From assembly GCF_030056655.1 (NCBI RefSeq), contig NZ_JASHIE010000006.1, positions 186,001-250,000 on the forward strand: a stretch of DNA of 64,000 nt, read 5' to 3'. Made by a program: the position numbers and the translations under genes. Shown here piece by piece: positions 37,933 to 44,575 of the stretch. The DNA is from Flectobacillus rivi (lineage in GTDB: Bacteria > Bacteroidota > Bacteroidia > Cytophagales > Spirosomataceae). Every line of letters starts with the position of its first letter. The stretch's first letter is position 1. The notes below the pieces were generated by a model, which had not been told where the DNA came from, did not search any database, and saw nothing but the letters and a program-made list of their open reading frames with translations.

Positions 37933-38349
37933 ATGTACACTGACCAAACACTTTTGACTTTTGGGAAATACAAATTCACTCAATTGTGTAGAGTACCACC
38001 AGAGTATCTATTGAGAATACATCAAGCAAAGAGCTATTTTAATGCTGAACTCAAAGAGTACATTATCAATAATCTTGAGAGAATAATTCAGCGACGGGAC
38101 GGAATCATACCAACACCAATAGTCTATTTCCCATGCAAAAAGGTTATTTATATTTCGAAAAAGGAGGCTAATAAGTTCCTTGAGTCAATTAAATATTTGG
38201 AACAAAATCACAAAAAGCCTGTACGAGCTTATGAGTGTGACAAGTGTGGATATTGGCATATTACTTCACGAGAAACTTTTGATAGCAAAATGAAAGCCCA
38301 GGAATTTAGATATCCTCTCGAGAGATTAAAAATTGATAGCAAAAATTAA
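37933..38349 (+). CDS. Zinc-ribbon-like phage-type protein
   Basis: This 138-aa protein ends with a Cys-x2-Cys...His zinc-ribbon-like motif (AYECDKCGYWHITS, about residues 95-108). Its coding end contains two GATAGC boxes of module A (DSKM and DSKN codons). Such ribbons occur in phage accessory proteins. Function open. Confidence 0.6.
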   Translation: MYTDQTLLTFGKYKFTQLCRVPPEYLLRIHQAKSYFNAELKEYIINNLERIIQRRDGIIPTPIVYFPCKKVIYISKKEANKFLESIKYLEQNHKKPVRAYECDKCGYWHITSRETFDSKMKAQEFRYPLERLKIDSKN

Positions 38350-38405
38350 AGCACTGTTGTGTCAACGCAAACAGATCCGTTAAATCTTCACTATAAATTG
38401 ATAGC
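38281..38405 (+). repeat. Three-box module A (GATAGC boxes at 54 and 65 bp spacing)
   Basis: GATAGC boxes at 38281, 38335 and 38400 on the + strand, each within TTGATAGCAAA-like context. Spacing start to start is 54 then 65 bp. The 54-spacer holds GATATC and CTCTCGAGAG palindromes, and the 65-spacer holds GCACTGTTGTGT. Box 2 overlaps the stop of the preceding gene and box 3 ends 6 nt before ATG 38411. See modules B, C and D. Confidence 0.85.
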
Positions 38406-38410
38406 AAATT

Positions 38411-38593
38411 ATGGAATGTAATGTATGCAAAAAGGAAGCTCCATTCCTTTCAAGAACTGTACCCCTTGGTAAAAAGTGTAAAGTATGGGCTTGTGAAAAG
38501 TGTTTGAAAGCCCACTATCCCCAAATGGTCGATAAAAAGCAATTAAAGAATACCAAAGAAATCGTAAAAGCAATCAACAATGGAAAGTGTTAA
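38411..38593 (+). CDS. Small zinc-finger-like protein
   Basis: This 60-aa protein has a CNVCKKEAPFLSRT...ACEKCLKAHYP double Cys pair (C3, C6 and C28, C31) consistent with a zinc finger. It starts right after box 3 of module A. Confidence 0.65.
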   Translation: MECNVCKKEAPFLSRTVPLGKKCKVWACEKCLKAHYPQMVDKKQLKNTKEIVKAINNGKC

Positions 38594-38840
38594 CAAAGCG
38601 GAGAAGAGGTCTATTATTCATGAAATTTATGAAGAACAAGTCTTCCCTTACAAGCTAGAGAATAATCAAGGCATTTTTCAACTAAAGAAAAATCGAATAA
38701 AATCATTGTTCCTCAAACGATTGAAGAAATCTATGAGAGCAACAATGATTATTGGGATAATCGGCTTAATAATTATGCTATTTATCTATTATCCCATTCT
38801 TACCATGTTTATTCTATTAATCTATGAATGGTTTAGATAA
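38580..38840 (+). CDS. Small membrane protein
   Basis: This 86-aa protein has a cytoplasmic charged half and a C-terminal double hydrophobic stretch (ATMIIGIIGLIIMLFIYYP, LTMFILLIYEW). The start overlaps the previous gene (ATGG within its last codons), implying coupling. Confidence 0.6.
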   Translation: MESVNKAEKRSIIHEIYEEQVFPYKLENNQGIFQLKKNRIKSLFLKRLKKSMRATMIIGIIGLIIMLFIYYPILTMFILLIYEWFR

Positions 38841-38881
38841 ACATAAACAACAACTCAGAAAAAACCTTTAATATTAAAAAC

Positions 38882-39055
38882 ATGATACTTGTATCTTTTA
38901 AAGTATTGCGCTTCGAAGATAGTAGAAGCTCACAAAGCGAGTTAGAAATCGGTGGTATCTACACTGGAGAGATTGACAAGAACAGAGTCTACTTCACAGA
39001 CCAAGCAGGTGATAATTGGACTTTTTACATAAACGATACTTGCGAACTTGTATGA
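38882..39055 (+). CDS. Small hypothetical protein
   Basis: ATG 38882 opens 57 codons (MILVSFKVLRFEDSRSSQ..). The acidic beta-rich sequence resembles short SH3-like or regulatory proteins. The stop overlaps the next ATG as ATGA at 39052. Confidence 0.55.
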   Translation: MILVSFKVLRFEDSRSSQSELEIGGIYTGEIDKNRVYFTDQAGDNWTFYINDTCELV

Positions 39056-39165
39056 AAAAATCAACTGCTCGCAATGAAGCTTTTAACATAGAGCTTTTTG
39101 CAGAATCTGCCTCCAATATCATTACCGCACTTCTTGTTTTACTCTTTTTAGCACTTACCCGATGA
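39052..39165 (+). CDS. Very small membrane peptide
   Basis: A 37-aa peptide with a C-terminal helix (NIITALLVLLFLALT). It starts in the ATGA overlap at 39052 and ends in another ATGA overlap with the 39162 gene, so it is part of a four-gene translationally coupled chain. Confidence 0.55.
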   Translation: MKKSTARNEAFNIELFAESASNIITALLVLLFLALTR

Positions 39166-39467
39166 AACAATTTACTACAATGACGCTCCGAGCATTAGAC
39201 AGCGTCGAAAACGAAGACTTAGTTCAGATTATGAACAACGTCATGGACAAAGAAGGTCTCAAAACGGGTCAATCTGTTATAGAATTCATCATTCGAGACT
39301 ATATCCGAAAAAAGAATGAGCTATACAACGTCAAGGAAGATTTTACTAAGTATAGACAAAATGCTGAAAAGGAGATTAAAACTCTCAAAGAGGACAATAA
39401 AGGCATGAAGGATACAATGAAGCTATTCAATGAGTTTTCCAAAATGGTAAAGAAGTATGATAAATAA
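39162..39467 (+). CDS. Ribbon-helix-helix/coiled-coil-like protein
   Basis: This 101-aa protein has an N-terminal MTLRALDSVENEDLVQIM...GQSVIEFIIRDYIRKK segment like CopG/ribbon-helix-helix, followed by a Lys/Glu coiled coil. It starts by ATGA overlap and its end overlaps the next gene by 11 nt. Confidence 0.6.
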   Translation: MKQFTTMTLRALDSVENEDLVQIMNNVMDKEGLKTGQSVIEFIIRDYIRKKNELYNVKEDFTKYRQNAEKEIKTLKEDNKGMKDTMKLFNEFSKMVKKYDK

Positions 39468-39921
39468 CATAGAACTAGACATTGACCTGTATGAATACCA
39501 AGTACTCAGAATAGTTTGCTACAGGCAATTCCAACTAATTTCAGCACATTTTAGAGTTCAAAAGTCTGCGAGTATCGACCCATCGTTAATTGTGGCCACA
39601 CTTTATAGCACTATTTTTTCTGTAAGTCCTGAACTCATCAAGCTGAAAAAGAATGGATACAAGAAAATAAAGCTCCACTACTATGAGGCACAAGCACTAT
39701 TCAATATTTTGGGTTTGGAAGGAAGCAACGCCTCACAGCACATCAGGGACAAACTTGACCATTATATCACCAATTGGAAGCCGACGTATAGAAAGAACTG
39801 TGAAGAATGGTACAAAGACTCAGGCTTAGAACAGGCATGGGGAAAATATGAAGATGTCAGTGAGGAAATGGCTGAAGCTATTGAGGGGTTTTACAATAAG
39901 AATTATTTGAATAATGGGTGA
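39457..39921 (+). CDS. Hypothetical early protein
   Basis: This 154-aa protein is helical with a conserved-looking HYYEAQALFNIL and NASQHIRDKLDHYI. It ends the first rightward unit and is followed by a terminator-promoter block. Not recognised. Confidence 0.6.
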   Translation: MINNIELDIDLYEYQVLRIVCYRQFQLISAHFRVQKSASIDPSLIVATLYSTIFSVSPELIKLKKNGYKKIKLHYYEAQALFNILGLEGSNASQHIRDKLDHYITNWKPTYRKNCEEWYKDSGLEQAWGKYEDVSEEMAEAIEGFYNKNYLNNG

Positions 39922-39938
39922 GTTGAAATAGTAATTGG

Positions 39939-39974
39939 GTGGTAACTTCGGTTATCACTTTTTTTTTACCTTTG
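39939..39974 (+). promoter_or_regulatory. Terminator followed by Bacteroidota-type promoter, copy 1
   Basis: GTGGTAAC (39939-39946), TTCG tetraloop, GTTATCAC (39951-39958) and a T-run end the previous transcript. Immediately after, TACCTTTG (39967-39974) matches the -7 consensus TANNTTTG for the next gene at 40029. The same block recurs at 41056-41091. Confidence 0.75.
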
Positions 39975-40028
39975 CGCCTACTTGATAAATCTATCATTTA
40001 GTACGAATATTTAGATAGACACAATATT

Positions 40029-40976
40029 ATGAAAATTAAATACGAATTTTTCACTAATTCCTTCCATATTATTTTATGCTTTGCATTTTTGCTTTTTGGG
40101 TGTACTAGCGCTAGCAATCCCCTTAATCCTGTGACTTACAGCTTCTTGGTTGTTGGCGATTGGGGAAGAAAAGGACAGTCTAATCAACAAGAGGTAGCCA
40201 ACCAAATGTCTCAGACTTCTTTAGCCGAAAATGCTCAATTTGTGATTTCTACAGGCGATAATTTTTATGAAACAGGGGTAAATGGTCTGACCGACGAACA
40301 TTGGTCTTTGTCTTTTGAAAATGTATATAAAGGTAATTTATTACAAAAAGACTGGTTTATCGTACTTGGCAACCACGATTATCAGGGAAATGTAAATGCC
40401 CAAATTGATTATACGCAAAAAAGTAATAGATGGAAAATGCCTAATAGATATTTTACCGTTTCTCAAAAATATAGTTCTTCAGCAAGTATTCGCTTCCTTT
40501 TTATAGATACTAATCCTTTTATCTCTGAATATCAAAGTAAGCAGGCTTTATATTCGGATATTGCTCAACAAAATACCCAAACGCAACTTAAGTGGATTGA
40601 TAGTGTATTGGCATCCAGTCATGAAAAATATAAAATTGTTGTAGGTCATCACCCTATTTATTCAGCTGGATTTGGTCATGGAGACCAACCAGAATTAATA
40701 ACTACTCTCAAACCTTTACTTGAAAAATATGGTGTAAACTTATATCTGTGCGGACATAGTCACAGTTCACAGTTTATCAAAAATGCTAATAGTTCTATAA
40801 ACTACATCGTGGCAGGTGCTGGGTCATCGACTGACGAACTTATAAAGCAAGACTACCCAGCTTTATTTGCTACGGCCTCTCCAAGTTTTACTTTAATAAA
40901 AGTATTGAACGATAGAATTCAGGTTAGCTTTATAGATAAAATAGGGAATGTACTCTTTAGCAAAGTAATCGACTGA
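40029..40976 (+). CDS. Calcineurin-like (purple acid phosphatase-type) lipoprotein
   Basis: This 315-aa protein has a lipoprotein signal (LLFGCTS, Cys25) and metallophosphoesterase motifs in order: VVGDWG, STGDNFYETG, LGNHDYQG, VVGHHPIYSAG and LCGHSHSS. It likely dephosphorylates a periplasmic or extracellular substrate. Its own promoter and terminator and the unrelated neighbours make it a moron-like cargo gene. Confidence 0.85.
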   Translation: MKIKYEFFTNSFHIILCFAFLLFGCTSASNPLNPVTYSFLVVGDWGRKGQSNQQEVANQMSQTSLAENAQFVISTGDNFYETGVNGLTDEHWSLSFENVYKGNLLQKDWFIVLGNHDYQGNVNAQIDYTQKSNRWKMPNRYFTVSQKYSSSASIRFLFIDTNPFISEYQSKQALYSDIAQQNTQTQLKWIDSVLASSHEKYKIVVGHHPIYSAGFGHGDQPELITTLKPLLEKYGVNLYLCGHSHSSQFIKNANSSINYIVAGAGSSTDELIKQDYPALFATASPSFTLIKVLNDRIQVSFIDKIGNVLFSKVID

Positions 40977-41055
40977 GCATTGAAATATCTGAAGCCATAT
41001 AGGAGTTTTAAAATATTAATTTCTTGAATGATGGACAACTTGTATTATTTATTGA

Positions 41056-41091
41056 GTGGTAACTTCGGTTATCACTTTTTTTTTACCTTTG
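41056..41091 (+). promoter_or_regulatory. Terminator followed by promoter, copy 2
   Basis: GTGGTAAC (41056-41063), TTCG, GTTATCAC (41068-41075), T-run and TACCTTTG (41084-41091) repeat the arrangement at 39939-39974 almost identically. It separates the phosphatase from the gene at 41182. Confidence 0.75.
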
Positions 41092-41181
41092 CGCTTACTT
41101 CATAGTTCTAACATTTACATGAAGTTCACAGCTAGAATTCAATAAATCAATTAATAATTCACAACCTAATAATTTTACACA

Positions 41182-41832
41182 ATGAGAAAACTATTATTAC
41201 TATTTGCTTTATCAATTTTCTGCTTCACTGCTAACGCACAAGACACCTTATTTCTTAAAAACAATACCAAAGTAGTGGCAAAGGTTTTAGAGATAAATGA
41301 CCTTGAAATTAAGTACAAAGCCTTTTCAAACATTGATGGTCCACTATACATCAAGAAAAAATCAGAGGTTGTAAAAGTGAAGTATAAAACTGGCACAGAG
41401 GATGTATTTCAAACTGAATCTAAGCCGAGTAGTAACACAAGTTATGCAAGTACTCCTGCACCAGTACAAACATACGTGAAAGAAGAACAGCCTATGTCAA
41501 AACAAGATTATGCAGATATGTTTAGACAAGGTAAAAGCGATGCGAAAATTTATTACAAAGGATATAAGGGTGCAGGAACGGGTACATTTCTAACAACACT
41601 ATTTTTGGGACCAATTGTAGGTCTTGTTCCCGCCATAGCAACATCAGTTTCAACGCCTAATGAAGACCATTTAACATTCCCTAATGTGGCATTGACTAAG
41701 AATCCTGATTATGTTACGGGATATACTCAGGAGGCAAAAAAGAAGAAATCAAGAAAGGTTTGGGGGAATTATGGTATTGCAACGGGTATAATCGTTGTTT
41801 TGGTAGGTGTTGCCGCAGGTAACGCAAGATAA
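41182..41832 (+). CDS. Secreted/membrane hypothetical cargo protein
   Basis: This 216-aa protein has a signal peptide ending ANAQ (20), a beta-rich domain (LFLKNNTKVVAKVLEINDLEIKYKAF), a Ser/Pro-rich linker and two hydrophobic segments (about 132-155 and 196-213). It has its own promoter and terminator. Function unknown. Confidence 0.65.
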   Translation: MRKLLLLFALSIFCFTANAQDTLFLKNNTKVVAKVLEINDLEIKYKAFSNIDGPLYIKKKSEVVKVKYKTGTEDVFQTESKPSSNTSYASTPAPVQTYVKEEQPMSKQDYADMFRQGKSDAKIYYKGYKGAGTGTFLTTLFLGPIVGLVPAIATSVSTPNEDHLTFPNVALTKNPDYVTGYTQEAKKKKSRKVWGNYGIATGIIVVLVGVAAGNAR

Positions 41833-41835
41833 AAT

Positions 41836-41865
41836 AAAAAGGGAGTTCATTTGAACTCCCTTTTT
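41836..41865. terminator. Bidirectional terminator between converging genes
   Basis: AAAAAGGGAGTTCA (41836-41849) pairs with TGAACTCCCTTTTT (41852-41865), separating the + cargo gene from the end of the minus late operon. Confidence 0.8.
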
Positions 41866-42287
41866 TAGTAGGTTAATACATAATCTGGAGACAAGCTATA
41901 AAGCATAGTTTCTTCTGGAGTTCCTTCGTTCTGGTAATTAGTATAAACGGTTCTTCCATCCTTCAAAAAGCCTACTGAATAATTTCCAGTCGCTGTTTTT
42001 CCTCCTTTTCGAAGATAAATAAACTCTCCTCTTTGTTGCCAATAGTCGTAAATTTGACTAGTATCAACCACGTCTTGATTGGTTGTACTTCCCTGATTAT
42101 TCCCAGAGCTTTGTGAGCCTGAATCCGATATGGTTTTAGTTGTAGTGGTGGTCGTTGTCGTTCTTAAAATACTAAAGGGTTGATTAGTTACTGAAGAACT
42201 ATTTTTGGTTTGTTTTTGTGCTTTACTGGTTAGATAAAGTGCAATAGCCCCAATAGTTAAGGCAAAAGGAATAATATATTTTTTCAT
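41865..42287 (-). CDS. Secreted hypothetical late protein
   Basis: A 140-aa protein from ATG 42287 has a signal or membrane helix (ALTIGAIALYL) and a long Thr/Ser-rich middle (TTTTTTTKTISDSGSQSS), then a beta-rich end. It is last in the leftward unit 42767-41865. Confidence 0.6.
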   Translation of the reverse strand: MKKYIIPFALTIGAIALYLTSKAQKQTKNSSSVTNQPFSILRTTTTTTTTKTISDSGSQSSGNNQGSTTNQDVVDTSQIYDYWQQRGEFIYLRKGGKTATGNYSVGFLKDGRTVYTNYQNEGTPEETMLYSLSPDYVLTY

Positions 42288-42292
42288 GATGT

Positions 42293-42556
42293 TTATTTCT
42301 TTATAAAATTGATACCAACCCAACCTAAAATAACCACTGTCAGTGCGATAATTATAACTCTAATCGTTTTACCCTGTTGAGTTGCAAGACTGGAAGCGTA
42401 TTGTGAATCACTGCCATACTTTTGAGCGTCTGTTTCGAGCTGTGTCCTGTTTGTCTTTCCTGTTTCTGTTACTGTAAATACTTTGGCAACTGCATCACCA
42501 AGTGAAGAAATACCTGCGGTTATCACATTGCCTATTGCTGAAATATTAGTTGCCAT
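42293..42556 (-). CDS. Small tail-anchored membrane protein
   Basis: This 87-aa protein has a polar N-terminus and a C-terminal helix (VIIIALTVVILGWVGINFI) with a KK end. It overlaps the upstream gene by 11 nt. A virion membrane component is plausible. Confidence 0.6.
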   Translation of the reverse strand: MATNISAIGNVITAGISSLGDAVAKVFTVTETGKTNRTQLETDAQKYGSDSQYASSLATQQGKTIRVIIIALTVVILGWVGINFIKK

Positions 42557-42767
42557 TGCTTCTTTTGTTTAGTGATGATATTAGTACTATTGCACCGACG
42601 AAAAGCGCTATAAGCAAATAGGTGATAGTTTTCCTATTTGCCTCTGCTTCTTTCTGGTATTGGATACCTTGATATTGTGATTGTTGAAGCTGTAGTTGAT
42701 TATTTGTATCTGAAGAACCAAATATCCCACCCACTACACTCCCTATAGATGTTAAAATACTTCCCAT
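42546..42767 (-). CDS. Small tail-anchored membrane protein
   Basis: This 73-aa protein starts at 42767, directly after box 3 of module B (GATAGCAAATG arrangement). It has a Gln/Ser-rich N-terminus and a C-terminal helix (ITYLLIALFVGAIVLISSL) with a basic tail. Confidence 0.65.
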   Translation of the reverse strand: MGSILTSIGSVVGGIFGSSDTNNQLQLQQSQYQGIQYQKEAEANRKTITYLLIALFVGAIVLISSLNKRSNGN

Positions 42768-42769
42768 TT

Positions 42770-42894
42770 GCTATCAAATTTTTAAGGTGTTTTCCCTGAG
42801 CATGGTGTGGCCACACAACAGTGCTTTGTTTTTTGCTATCATTTTTGCCAAATTTCACCAGGCTTTTTAGCTCGAGCTTTGAATTTTTGCTATC
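42770..42894 (-). repeat. Three-box module B
   Basis: On the minus strand the boxes start at 42889 (box 1), 42835 (box 2) and 42770 (box 3). Spacing is 54 then 65 bp, same order as module A. The 54-spacer contains AGCTCGAGCT, and the 65-spacer contains GCACTGTTGTGTG with GTGTGGCCACAC. Box 1 lies inside the end of the esterase-like gene (LIAK codons) and box 3 touches ATG 42767. Confidence 0.85.
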
Positions 42895-44111
42895 AAAAGT
42901 TTTAAAAAGGTGAATGTAAGGACAAAGGCTAGGATACCTAATAGAATCTTTGTTACTTCATCTGAGTCCTTTTGTGTAGTTGTATTAGGCTTTTCGTCAA
43001 CCGTTGAGGATGATGATACAACCATGTTCGTAGGCTCATTTAGGTTGTTATTGATGGTAAATGGTTGTGCTTTGGTTAGATATGTACTACCCAAAACTTT
43101 TGCGAAATCTTCAGCCGCCTTTTGTTCTCCTTTTTCATTCAAATGAAGTTTATCTTCCAGCCTTAGAGAATTGTCATACAAATAAATATCTGGCCCCATT
43201 GAGATATTTGTACCTTCTACCACTGCTTTAATTGTGCCATCAATGATTCCAAGGTGTTCTTGATAGTCTGTTATTGATGGCGCAAGGACAAAATGTAGGT
43301 TTGGAAGATTTGATTCATTTCGAGCCGTATCAATGATGGTTTTGTATTCATCGGCTATGACATTAGGGTCATTGGTGATAAATTTATCGTTGTCTCCATG
43401 TATGCTTAAAATTCCACGAATTCCCGTCCTTGGTACAAGGAATTTGAGGGTATTGAGAAGTTTGATAATCGGCATTCTTTTGGATGAATTGACAAATGAA
43501 TGCTCAAAGCTTTCGAATCGGGCTGACTTTGCCCATTGCTCCAAGGTAGAACCGCCAAAACCTGCATGGTAAAATGCTACTGGACAATCATTTTGTGCAA
43601 CCAATAAATCCCCTAATCTTCCCCATATCCCACGATTAATAGCAAAGTTGATATGGTCTTCAATTGAGGTATAATCAGTGGCGGTACTTGCCGAAAACTC
43701 AGTCATTGAGATAAAGCCTGTTTTCTGATAAAGTGTAGTGTCGGTCATATCTTCAAAACGTGAAGCAGGAATAATAACCCTTTCATCTTTACAGAACTTC
43801 GTCCCTAAACCCTCAGTGAAACTATGTCCTTTTATCCCAAAAATGTCACCAATGGCAACAACTACACTGACTGATTCAGAATCGTTGGAAACCGACAAAG
43901 TGTAGTAACCTTTGGTCACAGAAAAAGGAATAGAAAAATTGGCATTTTCTACCGTAGTAGTTATTGTTTTGGAGATGCCTCCCTTGAGCGGAACTGCCGA
44001 AAGTGTAACTTGTTTGTTACCCTTCTCAATCAATCCTTCTACCAAAATGGTAGCTTTGTCTTGTGCATTCCGTTGGAATGGTTGTTTATTAACAGGTGAG
44101 ATTAGTTTCAT
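42867..44111 (-). CDS. Tail-anchored SGNH/sialate O-acetylesterase-like protein
   Basis: This 414-aa protein has a beta-sandwich N-terminus and an esterase-like region with GIKGHSFTEG (about 98), FYHAGFGGSTLEQWAKSA and an HGDND-like His/Asp segment. This resembles DUF303/sialate-O-acetylesterase folds, which remove acetyl groups from glycans. It ends in one membrane helix (LLGILAFVLTFTFLKLLIAK). Function inferred: virion-associated glycan deacetylation. Confidence 0.65.
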   Translation of the reverse strand: MKLISPVNKQPFQRNAQDKATILVEGLIEKGNKQVTLSAVPLKGGISKTITTTVENANFSIPFSVTKGYYTLSVSNDSESVSVVVAIGDIFGIKGHSFTEGLGTKFCKDERVIIPASRFEDMTDTTLYQKTGFISMTEFSASTATDYTSIEDHINFAINRGIWGRLGDLLVAQNDCPVAFYHAGFGGSTLEQWAKSARFESFEHSFVNSSKRMPIIKLLNTLKFLVPRTGIRGILSIHGDNDKFITNDPNVIADEYKTIIDTARNESNLPNLHFVLAPSITDYQEHLGIIDGTIKAVVEGTNISMGPDIYLYDNSLRLEDKLHLNEKGEQKAAEDFAKVLGSTYLTKAQPFTINNNLNEPTNMVVSSSSTVDEKPNTTTQKDSDEVTKILLGILAFVLTFTFLKLLIAKIQSSS

Positions 44112-44326
44112 TATTTCTTAATTAGCCATTTGATGAATCTATACATCAGGTAAAGGAAAACTACATTTTCAAGCAATATCAAGGCTGGTGAGGCATACAC
44201 GAAAAAGCCCTGATACATTGAGTCAACAGGTGTAGCATCTTCTGAAACTGTTATTGGTTCTTTTGCTGAATCTTCCTGATTCAACTTTTCTAGTCTTACG
44301 ACTTCACTTCGTCTTACGGTGTACAT
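44111..44326 (-). CDS. Small tail-anchored membrane protein
   Basis: This 71-aa protein begins at 44326, right after box 3 of module C, and ends at 44111 overlapping the start of the esterase-like gene (shared base). It has a polar N-terminus and a C-terminal helix (LILLENVVFLYLMYRFI). Confidence 0.65.
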   Translation of the reverse strand: MYTVRRSEVVRLEKLNQEDSAKEPITVSEDATPVDSMYQGFFVYASPALILLENVVFLYLMYRFIKWLIKK

Positions 44327-44329
44327 TTT

Positions 44330-44443
44330 GCTATCAATTTTTTAGGTTTAGAGCTGATATCTTTTTTCCTGGTCTTTGATATTGCTATCAAAATTTTGAG
44401 TGCCTGTTATCTGCAGATGAAAAGCTCTTAGTTTTTTGCTATC
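44330..44443 (-). repeat. Three-box module C
   Basis: On the minus strand the boxes start at 44438, 44384 and 44330, spaced 54 and 54 bp. One spacer contains ATCTGCAGAT and the other contains AAAGACCAGGAAAA and GATATC. Box 3 lies at the ATG 44326. There is no 65-bp spacer here. Confidence 0.85.
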
Positions 44444-44516
44444 AAAACGAGATTCCCCAACTTACAGACCTATTACCCAAATAAAAAAGAGCCATGCCCA
44501 AAACAGGTGCTTTTAC
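44444..44516 (-). pseudogene. Relic of the 3' end of the spanin-like gene
   Basis: This 73-bp tract encodes VKAPVLGMALFYLGNRSVSWGIS and nearly matches the last part of the gene at 47022-47435 (copy at 47028-47096). It sits after spike 1 and just before module C, marking the edge of a tandem duplication with internal deletion. Confidence 0.8.
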
Positions 44517-44575
44517 TTTTTCCTTCAATTAGGTAGTTTGCAAGAGAACGGCTAGACATAACATTATTCAGTAAT

